A stretch of 64,000 nt of DNA from Anadara kagoshimensis (GCA_021292105.1 CM037870.1:66276018-66340017); one strand, 5' to 3'; counted from the first letter of the stretch, positions 1 through 13,310 are shown. Notes: generated from the letters alone by a model not told the origin. Made by a program: numbers and translations.

Positions 1-336
1 GTTTTTCATTAATTTAGAAAATAAATTTCATATGTAAATGCAGATTTTGTCTCTTGATTATTATTGAATACAGCAGTTATGATGTTTTATTGTATTAAAC
101 TATGTATATTATAAAACTATAATTAACATTGCTAAAGTGAGGACACTCTCTTCTTGTTTATTTCTACAGACATGTGTCACGTGTATAGAGGTGAAGTTAT
201 AGATTGGCTGTTCCAGTGATTGGAAATGCATGTCATATATCACACTGTTTTAAATTTATTTCAGGATTAAAAATCAAAACAAAATGTTCCAAAAATGTGA
301 AATGTAAATACAACCATTGAACTGTCTTCAGTTATT

Positions 337-2440
337 AGCTCACCTGACCGAAGGTCATGTGAGCTTATGGCATAGCGCAGCGTGTGTATGTGCGTGCGTG
401 CGTGCGTGTGTGCGTGCGTCGTTAACACCTATTTTCGACTTCTCCTCTGAAACTACTGGACAGTTTTTAATGAAACTTTGTCAGAAGTATATATGGGCCT
501 GTGCAATTCAGATTTGTTCGTGGCGTTGCTATGGCTACCATAACTAGGTCAAGGTGACCTAGGGGTGCAAAAATCTTAAAAAATCTTCTTCTCCGAAACT
601 ACTGATTGGAGAAAAAATCTGATGTGATATTTGGCTTCTCTAGGGACTTAAGCCTATAGTTTGTTCATTTTGTGAAATTCGGAAAAAAAATAGGTTACGC
701 GTTTTTGCGTTTTAATTTTCAAAAAATCGTAAAATAGCTTCAAATTGTTATATCTTGACTATTTGACCAGATAATGACATGGGTTTTCAGTTTTGACATC
801 TACTCGTTAGTATCTTTAAAATGAGGTCAAGGTCAATTGTGAAGGTCGTGACCTAATTTTTTTACCTCTGATTATAATTGTTATCTCGAAAACTATAAAC
901 TTTTTGTATAGGCATGTATATTAGAATGTTGTAGGTATTGATACTACGATCATTTTGATGTATAGAAAAAGGTCATGGGTTCAAAGGTGAAGGTCACAGA
1001 TGTGAAACATTACCGAAATGGTTAATTATCTCGAAAACTATAAACTTTTTGTGTAGGCATGTATATTAGAATGTTGTAGGTATTGATACAACGATCATTT
1101 TGATGTATGGAGAAAGGTCATGGGTTCAAAGGTCAAGGTCACAGATGCGAATCAATACCGAAATGGTTAATTATCTCGAAAACTATAAACTTTTTGTATA
1201 GGCTTATATATTCGAATGTTGTAGGTATTGATACAACGATCATTTTGATGTATAGAAAAAAGGTCATGGGTTCAAAGGTCAAGGTCACATATGCGAAACA
1301 ATATCGAAATGGGTAATTATCTCGAAAACTATAAACTTTTTGTATAGGCATGTATATCAGAATGTTGTAGGTATTGATACAACAATCATTTTGCTGTATA
1401 GAAAAAGGTCATGGGTTCAAAGGTCAAGGTCACATATATGAAACAATACCGAAATGGTTAATTATCTTGAAAACTATAAACTTTTTGTATAGGCATGTAT
1501 ATTAGAATGTTGTAGATACTGATACAACCATTATTTTGATGTATAGAAAAAGGTCATGGGTTCAAAGGTCAAGGTCACAAATGCGAAACAATACTGAAAT
1601 GGTAAATTATCTCGAAAACTATAAACTTTTTGTATAGACATGTATATTAGAATGTTGTAGGTATTGAAACAGCGATCATTTTGATGTATACAAAAAGGTC
1701 ATTTGTTGAAAGGTCAAGGTCACAGATGCGAAACAATACCGAAATGGTTAATTATCTCGAAAACTATAAACTTTTTGTATAGGCATGTATATTACAATGT
1801 TGTAGGTATTGATACAACAATCATTTTGCTGTATAGAAAAAGGTTATGGGTTCAAAGGTCAAGGTCACAGATGCGAAACAATACCGAAATGGTTAATTAT
1901 CTCGAAAACTATAAACTTTTTGTATAGGCATGTATATTAGAATGTTGTAGGTATTGATACAACAATCATTTTGATGTATAGAAAAAGGGCATGGGTTCAA
2001 AGGTCAAGGTCACAGATGTGAAACAATACCGAAATGGTTAATTATCTTGAAAACTACAAACTTTTTGTATATGCTTGTATATTAGAATGTTGTAGGTATT
2101 GATACAACAATCATTTTGATGTATAGAAAAAGTTCATGTGTTCAAAGGTCAAGGTCACAGATGCAAAACAATACCGAAATGGTTAATTATCTCGAAAACT
2201 ATACACTTTTTGTATAGGCATGTATATTAGAATGTTGTAGGTATCGATACAGCGATCATTTTGATGTATAGAAAAAGTTCATGGGTTCAAAGGTACTTTT
2301 TGTATAGGCATGTATATTAGAATGTTGTAGGTATTGATACAATGGTTATCAAGATGTAAAGAAAAAAGTCATTGGGGTTTAGTATTTATGTTTTCTTCAG
2401 CTAGCCATTAGTTATCGGGTGAGCGTATCAGGCCCATGGG
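337..2440 (+). mobile_element. Element carrying the 145-bp minisatellite
   Basis: It begins agctcacctgaccgaaggtc and ends near gggtgagcgtatcaggccca. Related ends (agctcaactgagcctttggc, gctcaggtgagct) flank minus-strand relatives of the minisatellite at 41450-42340 and 45540-46640. This suggests a mobile unit with an internal expandable array. Confidence 0.5.
850..2375 (+). repeat. 145-bp minisatellite, about ten copies
   Basis: The motif ggtcatgggttcaaagg recurs at 971, 1116, 1262, 1407, 1552, 1697, 1842, 1987, 2132 and 2277, a spacing of 145 (once 146). Each unit contains aaggtcaaggtcaca, ggttaattatctcgaaaact and gtaggtattgatacaac. The last unit is truncated. Short ORFs within it are by-products of the repeat. 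Confidence 0.95.
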
Positions 2441-2636
2441 CCTCTTGTTAATATTAAGTTAATTAGTTTGCTTTCCATGGCATTGGCCGTTATAGCACTA
2501 CAAACACCATTTCTAGACAGTTCAATGGTTTTATAAAACTCTTCATATATATTTCTCATTTAGATAGGTTTTTTGCTCACTTGAACATTCAAGTAGCAGT
2601 GAATAATGTTTTACACTCAGTTAAGAATCTTTCACA

Positions 2637-2765
2637 TATCCTGGAAGTCAGTTCGGGTATGATGGGGGAAAGCAGAGTGCCCAGAGAAAACCACCGATCT
2701 TCAGCAGATGAACAGAAAAACTTATTCCAGCTGTGGTCTGTGTTCCAGTGGAATTCGATACTTAA
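2637..2765 (-). mobile_element. SINE family B fragment
   Basis: Matches the middle of SINE family B (gaagtcagttcgggtatgat, cccagagaaaaccaccgat). Both ends are degraded. Confidence 0.5.
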
Positions 2766-3360
2766 CTGTAAGGGTCACTGTTATCTATTAGCCTGTGCTT
2801 TAAACAACCAACAAACATTTCTAAGGACTTTGGAATCAAGATATTTCTGGAATGGTCAGTTACTTATATGGCATTGTGGGTGTGTTCTAGCACTCTAAAA
2901 TACCTGCATAAGTGCGAAAACTGCAAAGCTGTAAGCTCGCACACCACACGGAGTTGTGTTTTAGATAATTGTTTGAAAATATTTTTCAATTTAACTAGTA
3001 ACCGTTCCATACTTTCAATAATAATTAATAACTTTATTTCTTATAAACCGTTTTTACAGTATAGAGAATATCTATAACATTTACATATAAACATATACAG
3101 TGCATACTTGGAATGCAAATTAAGCCAATTTGGAATACAAAATACAAGCTAACCAGGAGGACTGGCAATCAACTTATTAACAATACGCAGAAAATTACAT
3201 AATCTATTGAGTGTCAATATATCCCTACTAGAAAATAAACTATTAAATTTCAATTTGCCCCATTGTAAAAATAACTGTCTATATATGAAGTTCTTTAATA
3301 ATTTAAAGTTTTACATACTAAAATATGATGAAATTCATCCCCAATATCTAATTTACAATA
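2766..3360. other. Intergenic DNA, nothing recognised
   Basis: AT-rich unique-looking sequence with only short chance ORFs. Confidence 0.6.
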
Positions 3361-3565
3361 TCTCATAGTTCCATGTTCCTTTCACACGATTTTGATTACA
3401 CGTGGCGGGTGTAGCTAGCTAAACAGGAGGTGCTTACCCTTCCGGAGCACCCGGCCTCACTTCCCTGGTGGAAGTTCGCGTGTCTAACCTGTAAGTTCCA
3501 AAGTTTTTACTTTGCTTCTGGATTGTGATTCGGACATGGATGGATTAGTATGTTTGTTTTTTATT
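3361..3565 (+). mobile_element. Solo 3' tail of the same Penelope-like element
   Basis: Near-identical to 18690-18905 from tctcatagttccatg through ggattgtgattcgga, but without any RT sequence upstream. It is a severely 5'-truncated insertion. Confidence 0.65.
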
Positions 3566-4077
3566 ACAAAGAAGACATTTTCTATTATCTCTACTAATAC
3601 AAGACCATCTACCTGTTTCTATGGGGATTCTATGATTTGAAGTTCTAAACTTACATAATTTTATAACATTATTAAAAGGAATGTTAACTAAAATAGTTTT
3701 GCAACTTAAATTCATTACAAAATAATTTATATGAAAAACCCTTGGAAGAAGTATCTAATGTAGTGTACCATTCTTGTAAAAATGATCCATATATCGTTGT
3801 TTTATACACCTAACTAACCATTCGGAATTTGGAAAAGTTTGAGAGTCCCATTTATTATTTAAACCTGCGTTATAAAAAAAATGATTGCAAGTTGTTAAGC
3901 CACTGTATTCGGCAGTTACCATTTAAGAACTTATTATACAAAATAGAATAAATAATATGACTGCAGGGGTTTGGAGTCAGGATTTTTATAACTCAGAAGA
4001 AAGTTTTATCACAGGTAACTAACATTTGATTTGACTCTACACAAGTGTTAGCGTTCTGCCCCGGCTACTTAAACACC

Positions 4078-4660
4078 TTGGGCGCGTTTCGCGTACGGTT
4101 CTAAGTTCATTCCTAAGTTTGAACTTATTTTTAGGAAAGAGTTAGGAAATGCGTAAGTTAAAACTCTTGCGTTTCACGAACGTGTCCTAAGGGTCATCTA
4201 AGTAGGAAAATTCAAGTGAAAACCATTTGGTTTGGAATTGTGCAAAAATACACATTTTGTGGTAAAATAGTTTTCACCATGTATAACAAATTAATTAAAA
4301 GATACCAATATACATGTATTCAACGTCATAGAGCAGTGCATAGGGGCCTGATTTTGTTAAAGAAATACGAGTATTTTTTTTTTTTTTTTTTTTTGAAAAC
4401 TCGAGATTATTTTTGGTTTAGGTTTTCTACGATTTATTTTCCTTTTAAAAATGCGTGTACCATAAAAAATGCAACAAATATTGTTAAAATTCTGAAGTTA
4501 TCAATTCCTGCTTGATTTCTATTTATAAATCTTCGCAATTGTATATTGTACCCTCTTTCACGTTTTTCAACCAAATGGTTTTCACATGAATTTAGATGAA
4601 CCATAAGTCCGTCTTAAGTTAGGAAAAACTTAGGAATTACCGGAACACCTCGTGTATTTA
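4078..4660. mobile_element. Inverted-repeat element with cctaag/cttagg ends
   Basis: The left arm (gggcgcgtttcgcgtac, tcctaag and aggaaa motifs, then cctaagggtcatctaagtag and gtgaaaaccatttggtt) is mirrored at 4565-4655 (aaccaaatggttttcac, cgtcttaagttaggaaa). A partial same-strand relative of the interior is at 48028-48190. Confidence 0.5.
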
Positions 4661-5444
4661 TATACAGATTCCCAGGGGTACAGCCTACATTGTAATTTTT
4701 AAAATAATTAAGTATTACTAAATATTCAAATATTTACATTAACTGATGAAATGAATATTACAACGCATACATAGTTACAGTTATAGTAATTTTGAATAAT
4801 TAATTATTTTTTTATTTTCTTATTTCATGTGCCAGTATTTGCGTACTTGCATGAATAAATGAACGACGTATATACTCATCCCATGTCGTCTACACATATA
4901 TACTTGTAACATTGACGTTTGCATGCATTCCACACTATTATAATGTTTATATTCAAATTATTTTCACCGGTGGGTATATGTATACGGGTGTACAAAGGAG
5001 TATTTTATTAATCATTTATACTCGACATATAGTTCGATCACTTAATTCAGTGAGGAATACCGATGTGGCATTAAAAATATCATGGAATACTTTTATGTTT
5101 TATGTAGATTTATTATTTTTATAACGCGTGTTTAAATAATTTAGTAATTTTTTTATATTAATTCTAAAAATCAAATAAAACCCGTTTTTATCAGACGCGC
5201 ATCTGAATTAAGATAATGCGTATGATTATCACCAATAACTTCATTTATATTTATATTACCCGTGATTACGAACAAAGCTACGTGTGTTTTGTTTGAGTGA
5301 GTATTCGCTGGCTTCTAACACGTGTGTTTCATACAGATATAATATCACGGCAACAAAATTATTAAGTGAGCTTTATCACGCTTTCGTCGAACATGTGTCG
5401 TCAGAACATGTAAATATAGGCAGTAGCCATGTCCAGTTCTGTCC

Positions 5445-5600
5445 TAAGTCAACTATCTACCTGTCCTTTGTTTAGGAAAGAGTTATGAAGATTCCTATAT
5501 TTAGGACGATTTTATGAAACGGGCTTAGGAAAAGTTTTCTTCCTAAGTCATACTTAGGAAACAACTTTTTTCTTAAGTATGCTTCATGAAACGCTCCCCT
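5445..5600. mobile_element. Second cctaag-motif end, possibly the other end of a larger element
   Basis: Dense in tcctaagt and ttaggaaa, ending catgaaacgctcccc. Its reverse complement resembles the start of 4078, so an outer element of 4078-5600 is possible. The two may instead be separate copies. Confidence 0.4.
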
Positions 5601-5634
5601 GAAATATCTATACAAAAATATACTGGCCCCGGTT

Positions 5635-5849
5635 TCACAATTATTCCTTAGCTAAGATTTTCCTTAACTTAAATTTAGCAAATTTTGGTATTCTCTTTTT
5701 GGAACTATTGATGAATATTTTTGTCAAAACTAAATGCAAATGTTTTAAGCTTGAGATGATCTTAGAAATAACATCTTAAATCCCCGAATATCTTAAAAAT
5801 TAACAAAATTATGAAATCTTAGCTAAGGAATGATTGTGAAACCGGGGCC
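5635..5849. mobile_element. MITE with about 35-bp terminal inverted repeats
   Basis: It starts ggccccggtttcacaatta and ends taatcat-like ggaatgattgtgaaaccggggcc; the arms pair through cttagctaag. It is 215 bp with no coding. Older copies are at about 29220-29395 and 59059-59286. Confidence 0.75.
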
Positions 5850-6339
5850 TGATCCATAAAAAGTAAAGGTCAAGCGGACAGGTCAATGTTGTCTGTCTAT
5901 GATATCGGTGGTGCTTTGAGTTACTCAACCAGACTAAATAAACATGTTCAAGAGCCCTCAATTTTATTTGTTTATCATTAATGAATTGAGTGTAGATATA
6001 CCTATCGAATTTTTTTTATCAATAACAATTCAAATTAAATTAAAAAAGTGCGTGTTCCAATTGTTACTAACACGACCGTTTCGGAATAAAACTTCTCATT
6101 CATCAATAGTGCTAGAAACAAATCCACTTTAACTGGGCCCAATCCAATTTCACCAAATGATTCTAAGGAAATACTTTGAACGATAAACCATAGCATAGTT
6201 TTCGGAAATTTTAAAATAAAGAAGCATATAATTCGTATGAACAATGGTTATGTGATAATGCTCTGTATTGATTCCTTGGTTAACGATATCCTCCTGAATG
6301 CTTAGTCCACCACCATAGATACCAGCTCCGTGCTTGTAT

Positions 6340-6475
6340 TTGTCACGCGAAGTAAGTAACTATGGAAACATCGAAATGACTCAATGAATATCAACAAGGC
6401 TACACATGTCCTACGAAGTAACTATGGACAAATCGAAATCGTTCAGCTGATTATTCACAAGAATACAGGTTATGT
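6340..6475. repeat. Two-copy direct repeat
   Basis: The stretch gaagtaagtaactatggaaa...tcgaaatgactcaatgaat recurs as gaagtaactatggacaaatc...gaaatcgttcagctgat, about 65 bp apart. Confidence 0.45.
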
Positions 6476-6489
6476 CGAAAAATCGTGTG

Positions 6490-7025
6490 TCTACTGAAAC
6501 ATTTTGGTTCGGGGTAATAAAGTGGCCTTTTGACACACCATTTTGGTTCATGGACTAAAAGTTGCAATTGTAACCTGTTGAGTTTACGGATTTATAGCGG
6601 CTTTTGGAACCTGCTTGGTTCCTTTTACAGACCCAATGTATCAATTGCATATAGCTTAATTTACTTTACGGTCTTAAAATGATTAAATTAACACCTTTTT
6701 GACTTATGGACTTAAGTGGTCATTGGTACCTGTTTTGTTTACAGACTCAAATTTGGATCTTGGCACTTCTTTGATTTACGGTCTTAAATTGACTGTCCAC
6801 ACATCTTATTTTGACTTAAAGTGACTATTGACACAATTTTGGATTATAGCATTAATATCACAATTACAACCTGTTTGTTTTATGTTTAAAGTGACTATCG
6901 CACATGTTTGGTTTATGGACTTAAATTGACTATTGCCACACCTATTTTGTTGGTTTACGAACTTAAAGTGGCTTTTGACACCTGTTTAGTTTACGGACAT
7001 ACCAAACGTGGTTTTTGACAAAGAT
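6490..7025. repeat. Decayed minisatellite, about 60-bp units
   Basis: Variants of gtttacggacttaaagtgg followed by cttttgacacctgtttg recur about ten times with irregular spacing. Units are too diverged for an exact period. Confidence 0.6.
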
Positions 7026-7029
7026 TCAC

Positions 7030-7214
7030 ATAAAGACGACTATCTTAAAACGAAACGATCCTGGTATTTTAGTTATGCTTTGAGTAAGACATAAATGAAG
7101 GATATTAGAAGACTTTGTTAAGTACAGCTATACCGTGTACTAACATTAGTTTGGCACAGCTCATTGTAAAATACTCTGTGTAAAAAGTGATGTTTTTTTA
7201 ATACTAGGAACAGC
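7030..7214. other. Non-coding, nothing recognised
   Basis: AT-rich; no gene or repeat seen between the decayed minisatellite and the next MITE. Confidence 0.5.
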
Positions 7215-7320
7215 TGTCATACACCATTAAAAAACAACCAATTATTAAATTAATTAAAAATGTGTTTTTGAATGTATTTTATGATTATTTTTTCTTTTAA
7301 AAAACATACGGTATATGACA
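7215..7320. mobile_element. MITE of the tgtcatatacc family
   Basis: It begins tgtcatacaccatt and ends acggtatatgaca, with the family core ttttgaatgtattttatgat. Confidence 0.6.
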
Positions 7321-7620
7321 CAGCCCAAAGCTTATCTTAATATACAGTGTTTTTTTCTTTCGTGTATATAAATTCATGCAGTTTCATCTTTAATAAAAAT
7401 TATTTGATTTGGCATTATTAGTAGTGGTTTTTTTATTTTAGTAAAGCATCCTTTTTACCCCACCCCACTAAATTTATATAAAAAATTAAAAATTACATTT
7501 TCAATTATCTTCAATACGGTTTGATTCCGTCATTTTACGCTTTTTCAGACGCAATTCAAATTTTAGTAGAGGGTTCAGATGTAATTCTTCCATACTGTAC
7601 AAATATTATTCAGATTGCAA

Positions 7621-7680
7621 GATTGATTGATTGATTGATTGATTGATGGATGGATGGATGGATTGATTGATTGATTGATT
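7621..7680. repeat. (GATT)n/(GATG)n microsatellite
   Basis: Uninterrupted gatt/gatg tetranucleotides adjoining a SINE fragment. Confidence 0.9.
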
Positions 7681-7850
7681 GGAGTTATGTCAAAAATATT
7701 TCGCTTATATCGAAGGGGTTTTCAGCGTGTCACGCCTGCCTGACATCAGTTTCAAGGTCTCTTCCCAACGACTTTCACTTCTAAATACCAAGTTCTTGGC
7801 AAAAAAACAGTACCTATTTGCAGCCTTGGGCAGACCCCGACCTATTCGCA
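7681..7850 (-). mobile_element. SINE family A fragment
   Basis: Contains gtgtcacgcctgcctgaca, actttcacttctaaatacca and cagaccccgacc, in the order of the full minus-strand copies, but lacks the tRNA-like head. Confidence 0.6.
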
Positions 7851-7889
7851 TATTAAATGAGCAATCTACCAATATGTCTACCGTATAGT

Positions 7890-8655
7890 GACTTCAAACA
7901 CAACGACGTTATTTAAAACTATCGCCAACGCATCTATATATATAACTGCAGCTTGCTTACCAAATCGAACACAACAATTTGTCAAAATGTCTTTGATATA
8001 AAATGCTCTCTTAGAAATTAAACGTGATTTCTGTCTTAACCATATGCTCCGATTAAGCGTTTATTTTCACATGAGCAGATACGAACAAGTAGACAGTATA
8101 ATTCAATTTATCATAAAACAATCCCATTTCTAAACACTAAACAGCAATAATTGTCCCTAAAATAAAGATTTGTCTATAGTAGTCGTCAATAGATCGCTAG
8201 TGATTTTAATACACGTCTATTTCAGAATCTTCGGTTTTAACTGGAGGGTAAAATTAAGAAAATGCAAAGGCGTGTATTTGTTATATAGTGTGTTTCTCAG
8301 TACGTTGTTGGTCTAATAGACTTTCCTATTTGCCGGATTTTAAATAATTTTAATGAATGGCTTACACGCATTAAAATTAAACATCGCTGCATTTGATTGA
8401 CTAAGTTTGTAGAAATTTAAAAAGTAGAACTAAGAAAATCCAAAACATTTGAACCATGTGTTTTAGTCGAGTCGCTTGTCTTTTAAGATTATATTACAAT
8501 TTGTATTATTTTATTTGTTTCACAAAATTAATAATACGATACCAGAACTTTATACAATGAATAAAGCTGCTCGCAAATACGCTGTTTATCAAAGCCCTCG
8601 TTTTATGACCGTCGTCACTCTACTGTTTGCAAGTACTGTGTCTCCGTATTCAAAA
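7890..8655. other. Intergenic DNA, nothing recognised
   Basis: No coding signal or clear repeat. Confidence 0.5.
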
Positions 8656-8659
8656 TTAC

Positions 8660-8835
8660 CCGACGTGCCAGTTTCATTCTCAAGTTCTATCTTACACGTT
8701 TCGGGTGTACCTATTTGCTTACCATTCCGGATCACCAGCGGTCTCACTTCCATGCTGGAAGTTAACGTGTTTAACTCAATTTGCAAATTTTAAGTTTTAA
8801 CTTTGTTGTCTTTGCTATGGACTGTCAAAGAACAA
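8660..8835 (+). mobile_element. Diverged Penelope-like 3' tail
   Basis: Contains gcttaccattccggatcacc, ctcacttccatgctggaagt and a tail resembling tttactttgcttctggatt. A further scrap of the same tail is at about 10645-10712. Confidence 0.4.
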
Positions 8836-9289
8836 ATCGTCACCGTCCATAACGTCTAAAGATAATTGATTACGTAACGTCATTGGACGAGGTTTGTAAG
8901 TTATACCCGAATTCACTTGGTCACATCACGTGATGTATACTATACATGGACTTAATTTCAAATTTTGGTGGCTTTTTAATTTCGACCTGATTCTTTTATA
9001 AACGGAAAACAACATGTTACGTATTATACCATGTAGCATTTAACATAGTTTTATAACATCATCAAATTCCAAATTAATCACGAAGTAATAAAATTTTTTA
9101 AACCATCTTGAGACTAATAATCACAAAACTGCTTATAGCGCAAAGATCACATAAATGCAAAATAGTATCCGATGTCTCGACCTACACATCCCACTTATTT
9201 TACAACCAATGGTCGCTCCGTATTTTCCAACCCTGTTTACGCCAAGCTCAAGTATTTACCAACGAAATTCATTGATCCTACGGGGTAAA

Positions 9290-9480
9290 CCTGAAAATAC
9301 AATACTCCGTTTTACTGTAGACACGGTAAGCTAAAGAACCCTCCCTGCACCGTGGTATTGCACTTGAGCGTACTGTCATTCGCTACTTTTAATTTGAAAT
9401 TTAATGAAATAATACATTCAAAAGTAGCACATGACATTACTGCAAAAGTACTTCAGCATTAGCTGGTGACGTCCCAACCA
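9290..9480 (+). mobile_element. SINE family A tail with a nested MITE
   Basis: The SINE piece aagctaaagaaccctccctgc and the later agctggtgacgtccc are separated by a tgtcat-family palindrome at 9374-9436. This is an insertion into an older SINE. Confidence 0.5.
9374..9436. mobile_element. MITE of the tgtcat family (agtagca variant)
   Basis: Palindromic: tgtcattcgctacttttaa... mirrored by ...tcaaaagtagcacatgaca. A sister of this variant is at 12052-12131. Confidence 0.6.
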
Positions 9481-9766
9481 AATATAAATTAAATATTTTT
9501 TTTATTTAGGCGTTAAACGAACCAATTTTATCAAAATTAGGTAGTTTAGAGCACTGTTTACTAGATAATACGATAAAGTACAGACTTGTCGAACAGTGAA
9601 TAAGTGCCCAGTCGACAGCTCGTCTTGGTTCCGTTAGCATTTTGGCAGCTGCTATCTATCTGCCAGCAGCTATTATGCCATTAGCTATCCGTATCTTGAC
9701 CACAGGGCAGCCGCTTTGAATAGCCCATTTAGTTAGCTCTGTGTTAATCTATCTATCTATTTATCC

Positions 9767-10062
9767 AACCACTGCGGTAGCTCTGTTGGTAAAACGTTCG
9801 CTCCGTAAGTAAAAGGTTGTGGGTTTGAACCCTGGACTTGACCCCGGTCTTGGCATTACGAAATGAAAGTCACGCTTCTTTCGGATGAAAATAAACGAGG
9901 TCCTGTGTTACGGTGGGCTTGGTACGCTAAAGAACCCTGCTGTATAATGCCATCAGCGCAACACACAGGCAACACTTCTGCACTTTTGCCTACAGCTGGC
10001 GACGTCTCGATATAAGTGAAACATTCTTGACTGGGATGTTAAACACCATTACTCAACTCAAC
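9767..10062 (+). mobile_element. SINE family A, nearly full length
   Basis: The tRNA-like head has box A (ggtagctctgttggta) and box B (gggtttgaaccc). The body contains gaaatgaaagtcacgcttct and aaagaaccctgc; the tail is cgatataagtgaaacattct and ctgggatgttaaacacc. Confidence 0.8.
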
Positions 10063-10081
10063 TTTTATATCTTTATATCTT

Positions 10082-10082
<1 letters not shown>

Positions 10083-10138
<56 letters not shown>
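10083..10138. repeat. (CTAT)n microsatellite
   Basis: About 14 uninterrupted ctat units just after a SINE tail, a common place for SINE 3' end simple repeats. Confidence 0.95.
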
Positions 10139-10139
10139 A

Positions 10140-10790
10140 ATTATAATAATAATAATAAACCACTTGACGTGTAAATGTTGAATTGAATATCTAGTTAAAT
10201 CAGTAGTAAAATCGTGTCGTCAAGTAAAATCATGACTGGCAGTCAAAAGTCGATATATAGCATCTCATGGATTTTTATTAACAATAACTTTATATTATAT
10301 TATGGAAACGTCGTCACTCCTTTTTCAATCTTACATGCGCAGTTTCCTCGTAGAAACGGACTAAGCAGGAACTTTTTATTTTATCTTAAATTCAGTTTCA
10401 GAGAGGAAACGGATGATAAGTACCACCAGAGGTAAGTCAATATTCAGTCATCAAGGGAAAAATCTGGTTTAGTCTAATTACACATTAAAACAATATAAAA
10501 AAATAAATTATTTGAATAAAGAGAACATGTGAGAAAAAGGATGACAAGTGCCTTTCAAACTTTAAAATAGTAAAATTACATATTAAAACAATATAAAAAT
10601 GAATCATTTGATACAGTAAATTATTATAAGAAAAAGGAGATACATGAGTTTTAAAGTTCGTGCTTTGCTTTTTTGGATTGTAATTTGGGCATGGATGGAC
10701 CGATATGTTTGTATTTGATCTTTGTATTTATCAGTTTATCTATTTTTATTTAAGAAAAAGTGGTATTATAATTCAATGCAATGAACATCA
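10140..10790. other. Intergenic DNA, little recognised
   Basis: Only a scrap of Penelope-like tail at about 10645-10712 is recognisable. Confidence 0.5.
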
Positions 10791-10794
10791 ACTG

Positions 10795-10854
10795 TGTCAT
10801 ATACCATTTTTTGAATGTATTTTATTTTTAAATTAAAAAAAATTGTATATGACA
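10795..10854. mobile_element. MITE of the tgtcatatacc family
   Basis: Near-palindromic 60-bp unit from tgtcatataccattttttga to aattgtatatgaca. Confidence 0.65.
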
Positions 10855-11192
10855 ACTGCATCTATAATGAGTGTTGTATCTTAATTTATGAAATTACATT
10901 GGCATATATTGTCATATTCCATCAAGTTAAGCTTATTTGCAAATGATTCTTGAAGGGGTTTGTACGGCGATCCTTGTTTCTTTTCGAATCGCTAAAAAAA
11001 ACCAATGGAAAGTTTTTAATTAAGTATCCGCTATATATGTGGTAAAGATTCTGCCCCACAGAGTACACTTGAAATAATTGTTCTATACCGAATCATTCAA
11101 TGTTGAATTATCAATTATATAACAGAATTCAAGAAAGACATATTTAGAATTTTAGATTAAATTTGTTTTCATTCGATTTTTCCAAGTATGAT

Positions 11193-11488
11193 GGATGACG
11201 CCCAAATCAAACACTTATACCGAGACGTCACCAGCTATAGGTGAAGTGCAAGGATAATGTGCGGAGAGGGTTCTTTAACGTGCCACGCCTGCCGTGACAC
11301 GAGGCATCGGTATTTTAGTCTCTTCTGAAGCACCCCGTGACTTTCATGTCTAAATGCCGAGTGCTTGGCGAATAACAGTCACTACATGTGCTTATTTTCA
11401 AGTCTTGGTCAGACCCCGTCCGGTTCAAACCTACGACCTCCTACGTACGGAGTGAGCACTCTACCAATTGACCTACCGTAGTGCTGTT
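11193..11488 (-). mobile_element. SINE family A, nearly full length
   Basis: Reverse orientation: tail near ataccgagacgtcaccagct, body gggttctttaacgtgccac and gactttcatgtctaaatgc, head ggttcaaacctacgacctcc and gcactctaccaattgacct. Confidence 0.8.
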
Positions 11489-11489
11489 T

Positions 11490-12050
11490 TCCCGACGAGA
11501 GAAATAAATTATTTTGCTGAATTTCCAATAAAGCGTTGAACCCCTTTGCGAAAAAGGATTTTTGTTCGTATATCATGCTGTAATCACCCGATCATTGTAT
11601 AATTGAGTCATACGTACATATCGTATTTTTCTGATTTTTCAAAATTTTAATTGTTTACATTGCGCTTTAATTATTGGGAAAACCTCGGCACTTTCGAATA
11701 TTTACGACAGACAGAAAGGTTATTTTTCGTTATGTTGTTTAAGACGCGTCAACAAATTTTTAGCTAGGATCGTGATATATCATAATGTTTGAAACAATAT
11801 TCCCTATATGAATGTGCATGTATTGATAGAAATTTGATCTAAATCGATAAATGTATGAAGTAAATAATTTGCTGTAAAATGTACAGGTAAAACACCTCAA
11901 ACCCGAAGTTATCAATTTATCATGATTGTAATGCCTATATTTCGAATCCTGGTAACCAAAATCGCCATTTTCTGAGGAATTGGTATTCTTCTAAAAAGAA
12001 ACATATTTTAGTGAATTTATGCCATTTATGGAATAATATTTGAAAAAGAA
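11490..12050. other. Intergenic DNA, nothing recognised
   Basis: AT-rich; no gene or named repeat seen. Confidence 0.5.
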
Positions 12051-12051
12051 C

Positions 12052-12131
12052 TGTCACGTGCCACCTTTTGAATTTTTATGAAATAATACATTCAAAAGTA
12101 GCATATGAAAATTCATAAGTAGCACATGACA
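12052..12131. mobile_element. MITE of the tgtcat family (agtagca variant)
   Basis: Runs from tgtcacgtgccaccttttga to agtagcacatgaca, with an internal duplication of the right end (agtagcatatgaaaattcat). Confidence 0.55.
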
Positions 12132-12134
12132 GAA

Positions 12135-13310
12135 CTTTGGCAGCTAGTAATTTTAAAATTGACCCCCTGTATATGATCATGAAACGATATCCATGATATG
12201 GAGGATAGGTATACCTTTACGACGATATATATAAATGATGAAAAACGGCGACAAATAACAAGGTTTTAAGTTACAAACCATCTGTTATAAGAAAACACAA
12301 ATTGTCGGTAAAATAAATCAATATATTTAAACTTATGTTGTCTTTAACAACGTCCTTACTCATCACCACATTTCCTTAGAAAATTCCACCTCATCAGAGC
12401 CTCCAAACTTTCTGATCTTCGTTGTGACCGACAGGCTACATGTAGACGTTAAAACTTCGACAACGATCTTTCACATGTATTGTCATTTGAAACAGAAGCA
12501 ACATTATTGTAAGCACATTACTTGGATCACCTGTTGTGGTATGTAAGCTTATTTTCTATGATGCCATAACACATACATATTTTTCTAACTATATGACAGC
12601 TTAACGTACAATGGTGCCCCTTACCTCGGTATAGTTACATGAAGATAACAGTCGAATCTATGTGCATTGCATCGTTATGGAACACGTACATGTATGTGTC
12701 ATCCCTGAGAATTTGATGTCATGACCAAAGTTGTTCAAGCAAAAATATCAGAAACGATCAGACCAATCAAAATGCTTGAAACAAGCTGGAGAATTGAATT
12801 TTAAATGTAAATTGTTTAAATCGGAAGATTTCCTTTTTCACGCTTCTGTGCACATATATAAGATCAGCAGTGGTTTTAAAAAATCAAGGGTTTATTATTC
12901 CTGGCGTATACGAGTACATTTTTGGAAAAAAAATCTGTCGTAGCCATAGTTTAAATTATTACAAATTTGTACCTGTAGGTATTCAGTTTTTTAACACAGC
13001 TGTCATATATCTGACGAACGTGTAACACTAAGCTAGCGCATTTATTGCCTAATCGACATTTCATCTCGGTCCCCTCTTTAGCTATGCGTCTACAGCTTTT
13101 CGGCAGCGGCTAACCGGCAGCTACATGTATTCGTCCTCTAGCTATCCCTGTCTCGGTAATTCGACCGCCGTGTTTTGACTCGTTTCGTCAGACAAGACTG
13201 CACTGTACAGGTAATTGCATATAAATAAATGATATTCATTATACCTCTGTATAATACCCCTCCATTACTATGTCTAAATTATAGTGTTACTATAGTGTGA
13301 CAGTGTTTTC
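12135..13310. other. Intergenic DNA, nothing recognised
   Basis: No exon-like or repeat structure seen. Confidence 0.5.
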